A DNA stretch of 25,176 nucleotides from Sphacelaria rigidula (lineage: Eukaryota > Phaeophyceae > Sphacelariales). This document shows, piece after piece, positions 9,301 to 17,321 of this stretch. How positions within the stretch are numbered: position 1 is the first letter of the stretch; every line of letters begins with the position of its first letter. Location of the stretch: the NCBI GenBank assembly GCA_964200075.2, contig CAXNAA020000176.1, positions 1 to 25,176 on the forward strand. Reading direction: 5' to 3'. The notes under the pieces are model-generated. The model was not told where the DNA came from. It ran no database searches and saw only the letters and a program-made list of their open reading frames with translations. The position numbers were made by a program, and so were the translations under genes.

Positions 9301-11543
9301 GACAACTAAAGACGGAGTTATGGTAGAATCGAGTCTACCTTGATCGAGAATAACTAAAGTGACTTATCAAAAATACCATAGAAGTTTATATCGCCATCAC
9401 CTCGTGTCACCGGAGATACGCCAATGTGCTGCGCTATCTCTTTTCGGAGCTAGTTTATCCACCGCGTCTGTTTTCTGGGAGAGATACGAGTAAAAATGCA
9501 ATATATATATATATATATGTATATATACAGTCGTCCGCATGCAAACCAGGCAAATTTCGTAATCGGGTATTTTCGGCGATTTTTCGCGTGTCACCGCTTA
9601 TCACAGAAAACCTTTGATCCCCAGGTTTGGGGATTGGAGGATACAAGCATCCGCTCCACATTCCGAAAAAAATATATTTGTGCACTCAATATTGAACGGC
9701 TTACGGAGTGACCGGTTTACGGGGGTCCTGTGTGTGTGTGTGGAGAGTCTCAGGTACTGGCTCTCAGTATTTTAGCTCGATTGAAGCAATTCCGATCGTT
9801 TTGCTGGACTAAACTCTTGTTTCGAATTTGTACCTGTTTATTGCGCTAGAGCCGAGAAAATGTATTTTTCAGTGTCCAATAACGGTCGATAACACCCTCC
9901 CGATAATCCATCTCCTACTCCGTATCATCTCGGCAACACCGCCTTGGCGATTGTGTCCTGAGCACATGTTTTCCTCCTCAGTATCCACCGAGGCGTGCAC
10001 TTCCGAGTGGTGGGGAAGAATTACATACAAAAAAAAAAGTCCACGTAAGAAATTCGCAAGTATTCGCCAGTTGGCATGCGGACTAGCTCCCTTAGTTCCG
10101 CTACCTGGCACTAAAATTATGTGCTTTGAATATATATGAACCTCGACGTGTTGTCCACCTTATACTCGAAGAAATTGACTTGATGATCCAACATCCAAGC
10201 CAAGTAGTTGTTAACCCCTACTGGCTGTGAACGATTTAGACTCGTTACTGTCAAGTTATCCAGTAGTGGCCAGTACATCCCCCCCCCCTTCCCCCCCCCC
10301 CCCCCCCCCCCCCCCCCCCACACCCTTACTTCCCCCCCGCCAGCGCGGACTCTTGATGTAAGATAATAATCCGCACAAAATAAATGGTTATGCTTACTGT
10401 CTGTACTGGACTAGCCTGTGACCACGGAAGGCGTCCGAATCAGATGCCCAGTACGAATGTACCGCGCAGATATCGGAACGGTTTTTAATGTGAAAACAAC
10501 AGCAACAACTATCTGTACTAGACCAGACTGGTGTTGCTAAGGATGGGAGAAAGCAGAAACCCAAATCAGAAGGTGGGGCCCGTACATTCAATAGCACGGC
10601 ACCGCACACGGTACGGCCAGGCATACCGCCATGGCGTGCGCAGAAATGCCACCACTCCTTGTGCATACGAGAGCTCAGCATGCTTACACGGATACTGCAC
10701 AGAACAAAGGGCGCACAAGTGTACAGGAGCTTTGGCGTTGAGTGGCCGATACGTTTCGAAGCGAAACGGCCGTGTACAGCACGACAAACTTTTGAATTTG
10801 ACCTCAACTCAAGTGCGGCCAGCCGGGCTGTACTGTACTTCTGCGCCCTCTGTATCGCTCATTGTGCTGTACTGTACTATACTCCGTTGTATGTCCTGTG
10901 CTGTCACGTACACTCAATGTTCCGATAGCACTTGTACTTCGTCAGTGGTGTAACACTCAACACCCAACAGGATGGAAAGAAAAAGATGAGGAGGCGTTGA
11001 CTTTGCACACTACAGCGAGCAGTAGACACGCAAAAACAACGGGGGTCATCGCCGCTTAGCACTCCCCACAAATCGGGAGCTTGTTGAATACCTGAAAGCT
11101 TCATCGTGGGCAAGCGCTGCTGTAACGTACTGCAAGAGGAGCATAGGCCTGCGGTCTAGTGTTGTACTGTCTGTGCTGTGCTCAACTCTGACGCCACTAG
11201 GCGGCCGGGTCGGTATGTGCATCATCAGCTCGGTTAAACTTACGTTGGCGGCTTTGTGAAGGATTTCTGCTCGCGGGTTGTATCGCCGGGGGTCCAAGAA
11301 AAATTCCGTCACGCTCCAAGGAGCCTCTCGCGTGTCTTCTTCACAAATATCTCCACGCACCGGATCTACAGCCATAGGATCTTTCATAGCGACCTCTACG
11401 GAGAAGACAGGAACAGACGTTGACTTGTAAGCTGTTGTTATGTCGTGCGTAGCGATACTCGAGCTACACCGTGTCACGTTGTTTACCGCACCCTTTTGGA
11501 GACCCTCTATTGGAAAATGACAGACGTTGTCGCTGTCGTCCAT
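203..11543 (-). CDS. Ankyrin-repeat protein gene, seven exons visible, 3' part beyond left edge
   Basis: Seven minus-strand exons join with compatible phases: 11543-11244, 11129-11092, 3729-3621, 1094-1023, 924-894 (or 921-894), 693-562 and 396-203. The product is at least 292 residues. Residues 1-100 are a non-repetitive N-terminus. Residues 101-149 contain a degenerate first ankyrin unit (HDEAFRHVLTLLTSLGCTID). Four ankyrin repeats follow, and a fifth begins with MNALMLGSQ before a GTAAAC donor at 202. From ITSVSVASHKG onward the period is exactly 33 residues across the 562/396 junction, which strongly supports that splice. Ankyrin repeats are helix-turn-helix protein-binding scaffolds; the partner cannot be told from sequence. 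The start ATG at 11543 has an ACCATGG context. Introns are 114, 7362, 2526, about 98, 200 and 165 bp. The two long joins (exons 2-3 and 3-4) and the small fifth exon are inferred. A pseudogene is possible but no frame break is needed. Confidence 0.72.
562..693 (-). CDS. Ankyrin gene exon 6
   Basis: A 132-nt exon between a GTGTTTCAG acceptor and a perfect GTAAGT donor encodes two bases, 43 codons and one base. The codons read ITSVSVASHKGREEIVKMLI, then an ADVNIDSNNG loop, then STPLIQASHF. This is a full canonical ankyrin repeat with the ADVN turn, plus the first helix of the next one. Confidence 0.85.
894..924 (-). CDS. Ankyrin gene exon 5, micro-exon (28 or 31 nt)
   Basis: Exon 4 ends in phase 0 and exon 6 needs one leading base, so an exon of length 3n+1 must lie between them. 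A segment reading (K)TSTCNPAYT plus G, after tandem AAGAAG acceptors, fits this and supplies the missing loop between LLE and GITSVSVAS. The acceptor choice gives 31 or 28 nt. The donor is a weak GTTGCA. A frame one base over reads EDVNVQSRIHG, also ankyrin-like, but does not fit the phases. Confidence 0.42.
1023..1094 (-). CDS. Ankyrin gene exon 4
   Basis: This exon is 72 nt (24 codons) between a good acceptor (GGACTTTTCAG) and a GTATCA donor. It encodes TDGDTALYVAAKAGHDEAVR followed by ALLE, a clear ankyrin helix pair with the TALxxAAxxGH and VRxLLE positions conserved. Phase is 0 on both sides. Confidence 0.78.
1095..3620. other. Putative third intron of the ankyrin gene, no clear gene inside
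   Basis: About 2.5 kb contains only short ORFs with random-looking composition on both strands. A minus-strand stretch near 2053-1955 reads EHLAKPTNSGASSILTSNTD in coding-like fashion before a stop, but has no supporting repeat or clear splice pair. I see no strong repeat or RNA gene. Confidence 0.4.
3621..3729 (-). CDS. Ankyrin gene exon 3 (degenerate repeat)
   Basis: A 109-nt exon lies between an acceptor ending ATCCAG and a GTAAGC donor at 3620-3615. It supplies one base plus 36 codons, starting HVLTLLTSLGCTIDKSS and ending RFMQDG. LTLLTSLGCTID fits the second helix and beta-turn of an ankyrin unit; the remainder is an insert before the next repeat. Phase 2 in and phase 0 out agree with its neighbours. 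The frame also extends upstream to an ATG at 3767, so a separate small gene starting there is the main alternative. Confidence 0.58.
4608..5145 (+). repeat. Left inverted arm of the foldback cluster
   Basis: It is the plus-orientation copy of the family also found inverted at 7085-7605, and in plus orientation at about 6430-6545 (part) and about 9560-9990. Its last 43 bp (5103-5145, CTACAAGCTGGTTAAGATTG onward) occur again inverted at 6291-6334 with very few differences. Divergence between arms is moderate with small indels, so insertion is not very recent. Confidence 0.65.
5147..5541. repeat. Inner inverted repeat with paired direct repeats, split by a gap
   Basis: Arm 5147-5216 (CTCACGCCGGTTTTTCGAG, then CACACATGTTCTGG) is inverted at 5541-5471. 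Between the arms two direct copies of a 48-bp unit (TTCTTTATTTGG, then GAGATAGCCGGGGT) lie at 5224-5271 and 5367-5416. A further degenerate arm copy occurs at about 5644-5684. The layout is arm, unit, assembly gap, unit, inverted arm. Confidence 0.6.
5350..5359. other. Assembly gap (10 N)
   Basis: Ten consecutive Ns lie between two copies of a direct repeat and inside an inverted repeat, where an assembler would be expected to fail. The real missing length is unknown. Confidence 0.99.
6291..6334 (-). repeat. Inverted copy of the 5103-5145 segment
   Basis: TCAAAATTTTGTGCGTTCAA and the following AACCAGCTTGTAG are the reverse complement of 5145-5103 with about one or two mismatches. This is the highest identity seen within the cluster and suggests a later local rearrangement or gene conversion. 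Confidence 0.65.
6430..6545 (+). repeat. Degenerate partial copy of the left-arm family
   Basis: It aligns with about 4885-4995: CAATCCCGATCGCTATCGTG there corresponds to CGATCCCGATCGTTGTCGTG here. It ends at the shared GGCCA block. Indels are frequent. Confidence 0.45.
6606..7087. mobile_element. MITE-like hairpin element (206-bp arms)
   Basis: Arms 6606-6811 and 7087-6882 are near reverse complements, roughly 88 percent by eye, around a spacer of about 70 bp. Both ends carry GGCCGGATATT. This would fold into a long hairpin. Frames on the two strands (6927-6487 and 6766-7116) look like a conserved protein, but they are the same palindrome read twice. Their amino-acid identity is lower than the DNA identity, which argues against coding. 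Confidence 0.7.
7085..7605 (-). repeat. Right inverted arm of the foldback cluster
   Basis: Read on the minus strand it follows the left arm almost from end to end: the AGACTTTGGGGTCAA, ACCGC/GCTC and CGAAGAGTC blocks occur in the same order. An apparent 71-residue frame here (7621-7406) has a counterpart in the copy near 9600. The shared residues are only those expected from the DNA similarity, so I do not call it coding. Confidence 0.62.
7666..7902 (+). CDS. Orphan ORF, 78 residues, unknown
   Basis: An ATG-initiated frame just outside the right inverted arm reads MSITPHTVPMDLHVNEDVFN and continues with balanced, protein-like composition (several Asp, Asn, Val, Ser) to a TGA. I recognise no domain, signal peptide or membrane segment. 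It lies antisense within the 7.4-kb ankyrin intron. It may be an exon of a nested gene, a remnant of mobile-element coding sequence or chance. Confidence 0.22.
   Translation: MSITPHTVPMDLHVNEDVFNWFVDDIGTNTIQLDSSVCSEVSNRTFVGSSWVRVSASKKNRIDVVNGKPREAMSFKVI
8530..8886 (-). CDS. Unknown ORF in the long ankyrin intron
   Basis: From the first ATG the product is 118 residues (MLEASQGHHSVGPWIDWRQI onward). The open frame continues upstream without a stop to about 9078. It is Gly/Ala-rich in the middle with a Cys-Gly-Ile-Cys-Ala-Glu-Cys stretch (CSGICAEC). A potential GTATAT donor follows DQ. No family was recognised. An open frame of this length is only mildly unusual in a 25-kb window, so chance is a real alternative. 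Confidence 0.25.
   Translation of the reverse strand: MLEASQGHHSVGPWIDWRQICSGICAECPTGGVSFGFLDGKAGGETLELFSIGTPFVLPGLDQGIFRTTKRSIWANLPATKNNTLYLRIAHTLKAGHTAPYGRAVVCRESIYDVLSCW
9498..9528. repeat. TA microsatellite
   Basis: An AT-dinucleotide run of about 18 bases is interrupted by one G and followed by TATATATAC. Apparent Ile/Tyr-repeat frames across it are artefacts of the repeat. Confidence 0.9.
9560..9990 (+). repeat. Solo copy of the foldback-arm family
   Basis: It aligns in order with 4660-5095: the ACCGCTTATCACAG, TTTGATCCCCAGGTTTGGGG, CATCCGCTCCACATTCCG, GGGGGTCCTG, GCTCGATTGAAGCAATTCCG and GCGCTAGAGCCGA blocks. It is more diverged than the paired arms and has no inverted partner nearby. 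Confidence 0.6.
10279..10319. repeat. Poly-C tract
   Basis: Ten C, two T, then 29 uninterrupted C. On the minus strand this is a long G run able to form G-quadruplex structures. The exact length is likely unreliable because of sequencing and assembly slippage. Confidence 0.95.
11092..11129 (-). CDS. Ankyrin gene exon 2 (38 nt)
   Basis: A textbook acceptor (CTCCTCTTGCAG) opens a 38-nt exon reading YVTAALAHDEAF plus two bases AG, followed by a GTATTC donor. Phase 0 in and phase 2 out match exon 1 and the exon at 3729. The two AG bases plus the first A of the next exon make Arg, giving HDEAFRHVLTLL, an ankyrin-like helix pair. If the exon is not spliced here, the frame runs a further 15 codons to a TGA at 11046, so this could instead be a terminal exon. 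Confidence 0.55.
11244..11543 (-). CDS. Ankyrin gene exon 1 (N-terminal, non-repetitive)
   Basis: This exon is exactly 100 codons, from an ATG in strong context (ACCATGG) to HKAAN followed by a GTAAGT donor at 11243-11238, phase 0. The product is polar and acidic in its second half (GDICEEDTREAPWSVTEFF) and shows no recognisable domain. An alternative is that the true exon begins at residue 14, after a pyrimidine-containing acceptor ending in ATAG near 11505. In that case the ORF at 12523-12149 could be an upstream exon; a phase-1 donor CTCG|GTATCAG there would fit. I prefer the ATG at 11543. Confidence 0.6.
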
Positions 11544-11664
11544 GGTACCCGCACCCCGTTCTTACGCAACTTACTAAAGCATGACGACTGCTCATAGACC
11601 AACATGGGTTGCAGCGCAGGGTGCTGCATCTGATGCCGGAAACTGGGCAACCGGAGGTGAGTGA

Positions 11665-12111
11665 ATGGAACCGTGTTGGAATTCGCTTCATACCCAAAAA
11701 CAGGCGAGGAAATTTTTCGAGGCGAGAGGTTCACCTGAATTCCTCATTCGTGTGTTCCTCTTTTTGAAAGAGTGTATCACAAATAACCGTGCTTTCTTGT
11801 TCCTCATCTCTTTTTTCACACAGAGTCGGTCCCGCCAGCGAAACTCATACGAGTACGGTCTACTGTACTTCATCGGAGATATGGGCAGTTCAATATTACG
11901 TTTGTATACAAACGAGGGAGTAGAGGCAACAGTAGTACAATATACTGTACTTCGTACTCCTGTAGGTGACGGTGTTTATCACCCCCGGGTGATAAGTTCT
12001 TCAACCTTGATTTTCTCTTCAATAGTCTCTCACTACATTAACGGAAGACCTCAACCCTTAGACGGCGATGCGGGTAGTCCATCTGGACCACTCATATTTT
12101 CTTCAAATTAA
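11665..12111 (+). CDS. ORF of 148 residues, unknown, weak
   Basis: An ATG frame opposite the upstream region of the ankyrin gene is rich in Phe, Ile and Leu in its first half (FLIRVFLFLKE, AFLFLISFF), resembling two short hydrophobic segments. It includes a 14-bp perfect palindrome (GTTTGTATACAAAC) and a TTATCACCC/GGGTGATAA inverted repeat. No family was recognised and chance is likely enough to keep this low. Confidence 0.17.
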   Translation: MEPCWNSLHTQKQARKFFEARGSPEFLIRVFLFLKECITNNRAFLFLISFFTQSRSRQRNSYEYGLLYFIGDMGSSILRLYTNEGVEATVVQYTVLRTPVGDGVYHPRVISSSTLIFSSIVSHYINGRPQPLDGDAGSPSGPLIFSSN

Positions 12112-12148
12112 TATTGATGCCGATTCAGTAGGTGACCTACCCTCGCGG

Positions 12149-12523
12149 TCAAAAAGTTAACTGACTATCCGCAATAAAACAACATCCGAAGGCGTGCAGG
12201 CCACCGTTTTTGAGAAAGTAACTGATACCGAGAATTTGTCCGCTGACAGTCCCGCGAGTTTTGTAGACGAACAGGGACGCAAGGAGGACATGGGCGCTTG
12301 GCAGAAGTGATATAAAATAAGATGTATCAGCCACGTGCAGCAGCGTTTTGCCGCCGTTGATCGAGGGGGGTGCGCCTTTCCCGTCCCCCCGTGTATCGTG
12401 CAGTTTGGAGTAATATGGGCCTGGGTAGTAATGCTGTAGTGTTGGAGCCATGGACGCCCCCGCCATACCTTGGCTACCAACACCAGGGGTTAGTAAGGGT
12501 GACAAGCCCACCTGCGGTTCCAT
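12149..12523 (-). CDS. ORF upstream of the ankyrin gene, 124 residues
   Basis: An ATG frame on the same strand as the ankyrin gene, 0.6 kb upstream of its start. The N-terminus is Gly/Pro/Tyr-rich (QHYYPGPYYSK). INGGKTLLHVAD resembles the opening helix of an ankyrin repeat, and a hydrophobic stretch follows (SYFISLLPSAHVLLASLFVY). A donor CTCG|GTATCAG in phase 1 could join to an acceptor before GLQKGAV inside exon 1 of the ankyrin gene, making this a true first exon. Otherwise it is a separate small ORF. The function is unknown. Confidence 0.33.
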   Translation of the reverse strand: MEPQVGLSPLLTPGVGSQGMAGASMAPTLQHYYPGPYYSKLHDTRGDGKGAPPSINGGKTLLHVADTSYFISLLPSAHVLLASLFVYKTRGTVSGQILGISYFLKNGGLHAFGCCFIADSQLTF

Positions 12524-12945
12524 GCGAGTTGCTCACATGTGTTTAAACTTGTGCTCTTCCTGCTAAGATTGCTGTTCGGGATGTGGGGAAAAATTCCAGC
12601 AGAACTTGAGCACGAAATCAAAATCCCACCCATGCACACACGCACGACCACCCCTGCAGCACGTACATCTCCAAGCGAACAGAGTACGTCATGCCATGCA
12701 GCTGTTGAGAAACAGCTGTCTGCTGTTTGTGTTGACCACTTAAGCTCTATATTTTACTCTCATTGACGCGATGAAATTGCACACGACTGGTGTCTCGAGA
12801 CGGCGAAGCGCTGCTGGTCGCGGCTTCTGTGCGAAGTACTATATTATGTAAGACGCGCGGCATACATTCATGACAATAACCTTTCATACTGTAGGCGTCG
12901 TATCTCCACCTGAAACAACTATCAACAACTCTTTAACCCCCTTAA

Positions 12946-13539
12946 AGAGAGGCTGCCTTTTTGTCTTTCAATTGGCGGCTCAGCGTTCAAGGGCTTGAGG
13001 CTGAAGAACTCAGCACTCTGGGGTCATGTACACCGTCACCTGCGGTAGCCTTCAAAACTCACCAAAACGCTGTGCGAGCCTTCCTCCACGAGATGATCGA
13101 CTCGCGTATACGATGCGTCCACCAAATGCTCGTACTAAAATCCGATATCTCAATGCAGCATCTCCTTTCAACAGAAGGTATTATTCAAACACATGAAACC
13201 AACGTAGGAAAAATCGAAACTGTGAAAAGCGCTTGCGAAACAAACTGGTTTACCTAACTTTCGGCTAATAGTTACCCGAGTCAACCTTGCGAGTTGCATA
13301 GCATAAACGCATGCGAACCATATAAAATACTGCTAGACGCCTCCACATTGCGGCAGACTGCATTTGGAGCAGGACAAGTTTACGCGGTAACTACCGATCA
13401 GATCGATCCATGTTACTTGGGAAATGCCGTGAGAGTATTCAAAAGCCTAGTGTTCGTGCAGTCGAATCTCACGGCCGATGACCCCCGCACTTACATGTTC
13501 CAACACCATCAAGTATTCAGTGTACATATTACAGTATAG
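12946..13539 (+). pseudogene. Long plus-strand frame broken by one TAA
   Basis: A single frame runs from after a TAA at 12943 to a TAG at 13537-13539, interrupted only by the TAA at 13255-13257. The part before reads ISMQHLLSTEGIIQTHETN and the part after reads LLDASTLRQTAFGAGQVYAV, both protein-like. There is no good ATG near the 5' end, so it may be an internal exon. A CTAAC branch-like motif spans the stop, but no phase-compatible intron removing it was found. No family was recognised. It is a decayed gene or chance. Confidence 0.25.
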
Positions 13540-15077
13540 TACACTGAACACGGTACAGTAGTACAGTACAGTACACGGCCCCAACGCACAGCACCAGCAG
13601 GAGTGTCGCAGCAGCAGACAGTGCCTTGTTGTTCGTTTTACGGAAGACGAAACAGCCAACACACCATGAAGTTTTAACTAGTGTGCAGCCAGCACTGCGT
13701 GCTGACTAACATTATTTTCAGGAGAGGCGAACACAACGACAAGATCGCAGCTCATGCAATCCAAACCGTCTTCGCAATGCGTCAACACACCAGAATACAG
13801 AGGGTGAAAGCTCCAACACATTAGAGGGAAGGTGGTTGTGTTTTTGCTGCGGTACAGTGAAACAGGACATTACACATGTTTTAGACCTCCGCCTGATTTT
13901 GGACAGGTCCTCAATTTTGGGCGAGTGCCGAATTTGAACGCTCGGCCATAGTCGCGCTTCTTTCGATATACTTTAGGTCACCATATTTGTGCGTTGGACG
14001 TCTGACTTGTGATGCGGGCTTCGCCTGCTAATTTAATTAAGCAGATTCTGTTCCGGTACATCTTTAGTTTGCCCATTTTTCAGGTCAGTGATGTGTACCG
14101 CGAAGCCAAAGGCGGGTAACCCATCTCCGTTTGGAAACGCCTGTGCTGTAGAAGTGCAATGAAGTAGAACAATGGTACACAGTGTGGACATGAAAGTGGT
14201 GCAGAACAGTACAGCGCAGGACAGCAACCATACGGTGCCGTACAAGCAACAGGGTATATGAAGCGTGTTGCCAACAGCACGAGTGCAGAATAGCGCAGCG
14301 TAGTTCTGTTTGGGACCTAAACAGCGCTGAAAAGGCTGCACAAATTATGCCTATGACATTGATCTTGCTTTGTCCATGTTTCAAGCACCCACACGTCCTC
14401 TACTCGAAGTGTGCTGCCCCGCATCCTGGCACAGACGGCGGGGGTCCCGGGCTGTCTTTCCTTGTGCTGATACTGTACGGTCCCTCCTCCTCATGAAACT
14501 TGAGCTTTGTAGCTTGTGGGCAATGCGGAACAACAGTATTTGAACGTGTACACGCTCCTTTAAGAAGAGGGTGCCTTCGCAGTCCAGATATGTTATTCCT
14601 TGAGTTACTTTTGTGAACTATTCCAACGCAGGGGCTCATTAGATTTCTGCAAACACTGGGATGCACACCCTGTTCGCATGTTGATGAGCACCCAGCCTTC
14701 GCCCTCCCCTCGGGGGCATTCGACTAACCACGGCGGCACGAAGAAGCTTGGTCCTTCCATGTCAAAATATTCTAATTCTCTCGGCTAACTTTCGGGATTT
14801 GGCCAACGAATCGGCTTCATAATCGGTAAAAGAAAAATATGTCGGGGGATATTTCAATCAAGCATAGTTGAGTGAAGTTGTCTTGCAAATAACCTACAAT
14901 ATTGTAAATGAAAAAAGTATGTATGGCCGATTCTTTGGCCATTTCTTGACGCCTTTACTGCGAGCTTCACCTCGGAACAATGCCACCAGCTGACAGTCCA
15001 GGGATTTCCAGCTGAGTGATGTATGGATTCTCGGGGTTCCTTAATCATCGGCGAAAGCTTCCTGGATCAGCTGTGCG
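13540..15077. other. Gene-poor stretch with GTAC-rich tracts
   Basis: Short runs of GTAC/ACAGTAC occur at 13530-13580 and 14200-14245. The only frames are short and overlap one another on both strands. A minus frame at 14666-14400 follows an acceptor-like TGTTTGCAG but has no partner. I see nothing further. Confidence 0.4.
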
Positions 15078-15380
15078 TTTTTTTCAGTCAGGATTTCAAC
15101 CCCTCCCCTTCCTCTAGACAAGTCCGTGGGCTCAAGGGATCAACCCTTGCCTCCCCCGGTTGACGCCTTCCGTTTTGTTATCGCGGGATGGATGTGCACT
15201 CCCGCACCCCGTTCGCTCTCGCGGAATATCCTGTTCTCGCCACTCTCATCCTCACGTTTTTTAGAGCGGAAATAAGATACTTGTCGAAAAAAACACAATC
15301 ATCTGCCGGGATTCGAAATTGAAATAATTATTCCGTCCTCACAGGTTTTTGTTGTACCTGTTACACCAGCGGGTTAGGGC
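15078..15380 (-). mobile_element. tRNA-derived SINE copy
   Basis: Read on the minus strand it begins GCCCTAACCCGCTGGTGTAA, which resembles a tRNA 5' half with an A box. A 5-bp stem CAGGT/ACCTG sits where the anticodon arm should be, and a B-box-like TTTCGAATCCC follows about 57 nt from the A box. The body shares ordered blocks with the copy at 21245-21557 (GTGAGGA, CCTTGA-(2)-CCACGGAC, AGGAAGGGGAG) and ends in seven A. The length is 303 bp against 313 bp. SINEs are transcribed by RNA polymerase III and mobilised by a partner LINE; none is visible here. Confidence 0.66.
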
Positions 15381-17321
15381 GATTGGTGATGATGTTTGAT
15401 GGAAATTTCAAGTCGGGTACCAACCCGGAAGAAGGGCAGTGGCCATTTTGATGGTTTTGATTGGTCAATTTGATCATTATGTTCCCTGGAGAACGCCTGC
15501 AGATTGCCTACTTGGTTGCCTAGCTGTAAGTGACCTTTTGAGTATCAACTACCCAGCAACTGCAGAACACCAAAAAGGAGATATATTTTCGCTACTATTA
15601 CAAGTTCTTGCTACCCTGCTTCTTGTGTTGTCAAGTAGCTGCACGCTAAAGGACTCTAATAATTGCACCTCGGGAGCCATCACCTCGATGTCCGGGAAAT
15701 CTTAATGTCAACGAGGCCTGAGGGTGAGGGAAGGGGCGATCCCCCGTTGGTAGGAGGATTTCCATGAAGATTCCGTAGATAGTGGCGATAGTAAGCACGG
15801 TACCAAGGGGCCCTACCAACTGCGGGCCTGTACCCACCTCCTCGATTTAGGAAAAGCCCGTCAAGGGTAAGGTCGAAAGAGCGGAGAGGAACACCTGCTT
15901 GGAGGTGGGGGTACCTTCCAGATATCACAGATAGAGGCGATAGTAAGTAACGCATCACTGGGATTTCTGCAGGACTTTGCAAGGTCATTCATTCCTCAAT
16001 ATCCAGAGCCTTCGAGGGGGGGTGGGGGGGGGTTATACTCATGGTTGCGTGCCACACTCATAAGACGATTGACCTTGCAACCCCACAAAGCTGGGACGGA
16101 GCACGCCGGGTTCCGCCGGGCCAGGATCATAGCCACGAAGAGCGAAGCGCCCGTGAGTTATTTCGGCGAGTCGCGTGAGGGGTGATCTGGATCCTGACAA
16201 GATTGTTCGGCCCAAAACGTACTAATTTTCTTGCACGTGGATGACAGCCTCGAATGAGTTGCTTCATTTTCTGGTATCTCCACTTCCATAAACAGCCAAG
16301 GGTTACTCTGCCTCATGACTGTCTCACCATTTACACACTACGTAGTATGACCATCCTGTTTGCGCGGAGTTGAGGTTCTTCACCCCGCACAAGATTATAT
16401 AACTCGACCACCATTCATGTTACTACGAAAAAAACGCAAACGAAAAAAAGCTGTATCCTGGTTGCCTACCTAACGCAGTGAGGGGACATGTTTCACAGCG
16501 GCGTTGCCAACTGGCGACAACCCATGAAAGCGGGAATCAATTGGGCTGCTGAACCGTGGTAATCAGTAGTGCGACTCACAATACCAAGGAAGACGCTGTC
16601 CGCCCCAACACCACAGACATTACCACAGAGATAAAGGGCCTTCAAAATACAAAGTACAAGTTTGACATTGCCTATTCTCTCAGGGGCACCTGAGAGGTAT
16701 CCATGTGGAAAATATAAAAATGGCGGTGATGGCGGTGGTGGCGATCCCTTGTCATTCGACGGGCCAAACCCTTGCACTTTTTCAAATCAATAGTCCTTCA
16801 CACTAGAAACCACCTCATTGTGCATCTATAGGTAGTATAAGGATCCGCACGAAGTTTCAGATCATTCCATCCTCCCTGGGTTGAGTTTGACCCATGGCTG
16901 TTAATGCGGCTGTGCCCGGCGCTGCACGGACGGTGGGTCGGAGAGATGTAACACACGCGCACAAAAACTTTGGGATAGTACATCTCTGTCAATACGGAAG
17001 CAAAATAAATGTATCGCATATCAAATTACCGATCTCCTTCATCACAAATACATCCACACGTGTGTTTTTGTCACCGTTTCCTGTGCGTTCAGAAATTGTG
17101 GCCTATCGTCCCAGGGGTTACGCTACATGCATTTCGTATACTCCCCGAACCTCTCTCTCAAAATTCGAGGAAAGTTCCGAATCTGTTTTTATCCGACGAA
17201 ATAAACGGTGTCTTGATACACATCGGTCTACCCCTTGCACTGGGCTCAACGCACACCCGCAGCCGTGCTGAGTATACCACATATCGCACGAGTACTTCTC
17301 GTCCTTATTGCTGTCTCAACG
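15381..17321. other. No supported gene; weak repeats
   Basis: Two degenerate direct copies centred on AGATAG-GGCGATAGTAAG lie at about 15748-15805 and 15893-15950. CCCTACCAACTGC-GGCC at about 15811 recurs at about 24426. G-rich tracts occur at 16014-16031. ORFs at 16777-16493 (minus) and 16894-17271 (plus, ATG in CCATGG context) have no recognisable domain and lie opposite or overlapping other frames. Confidence 0.35.

Noticed and set aside
9397-9711. Tyr/Ile-repeat ORFs on both strands
   Set aside because: Produced by the TA microsatellite and the neighbouring non-coding repeat.
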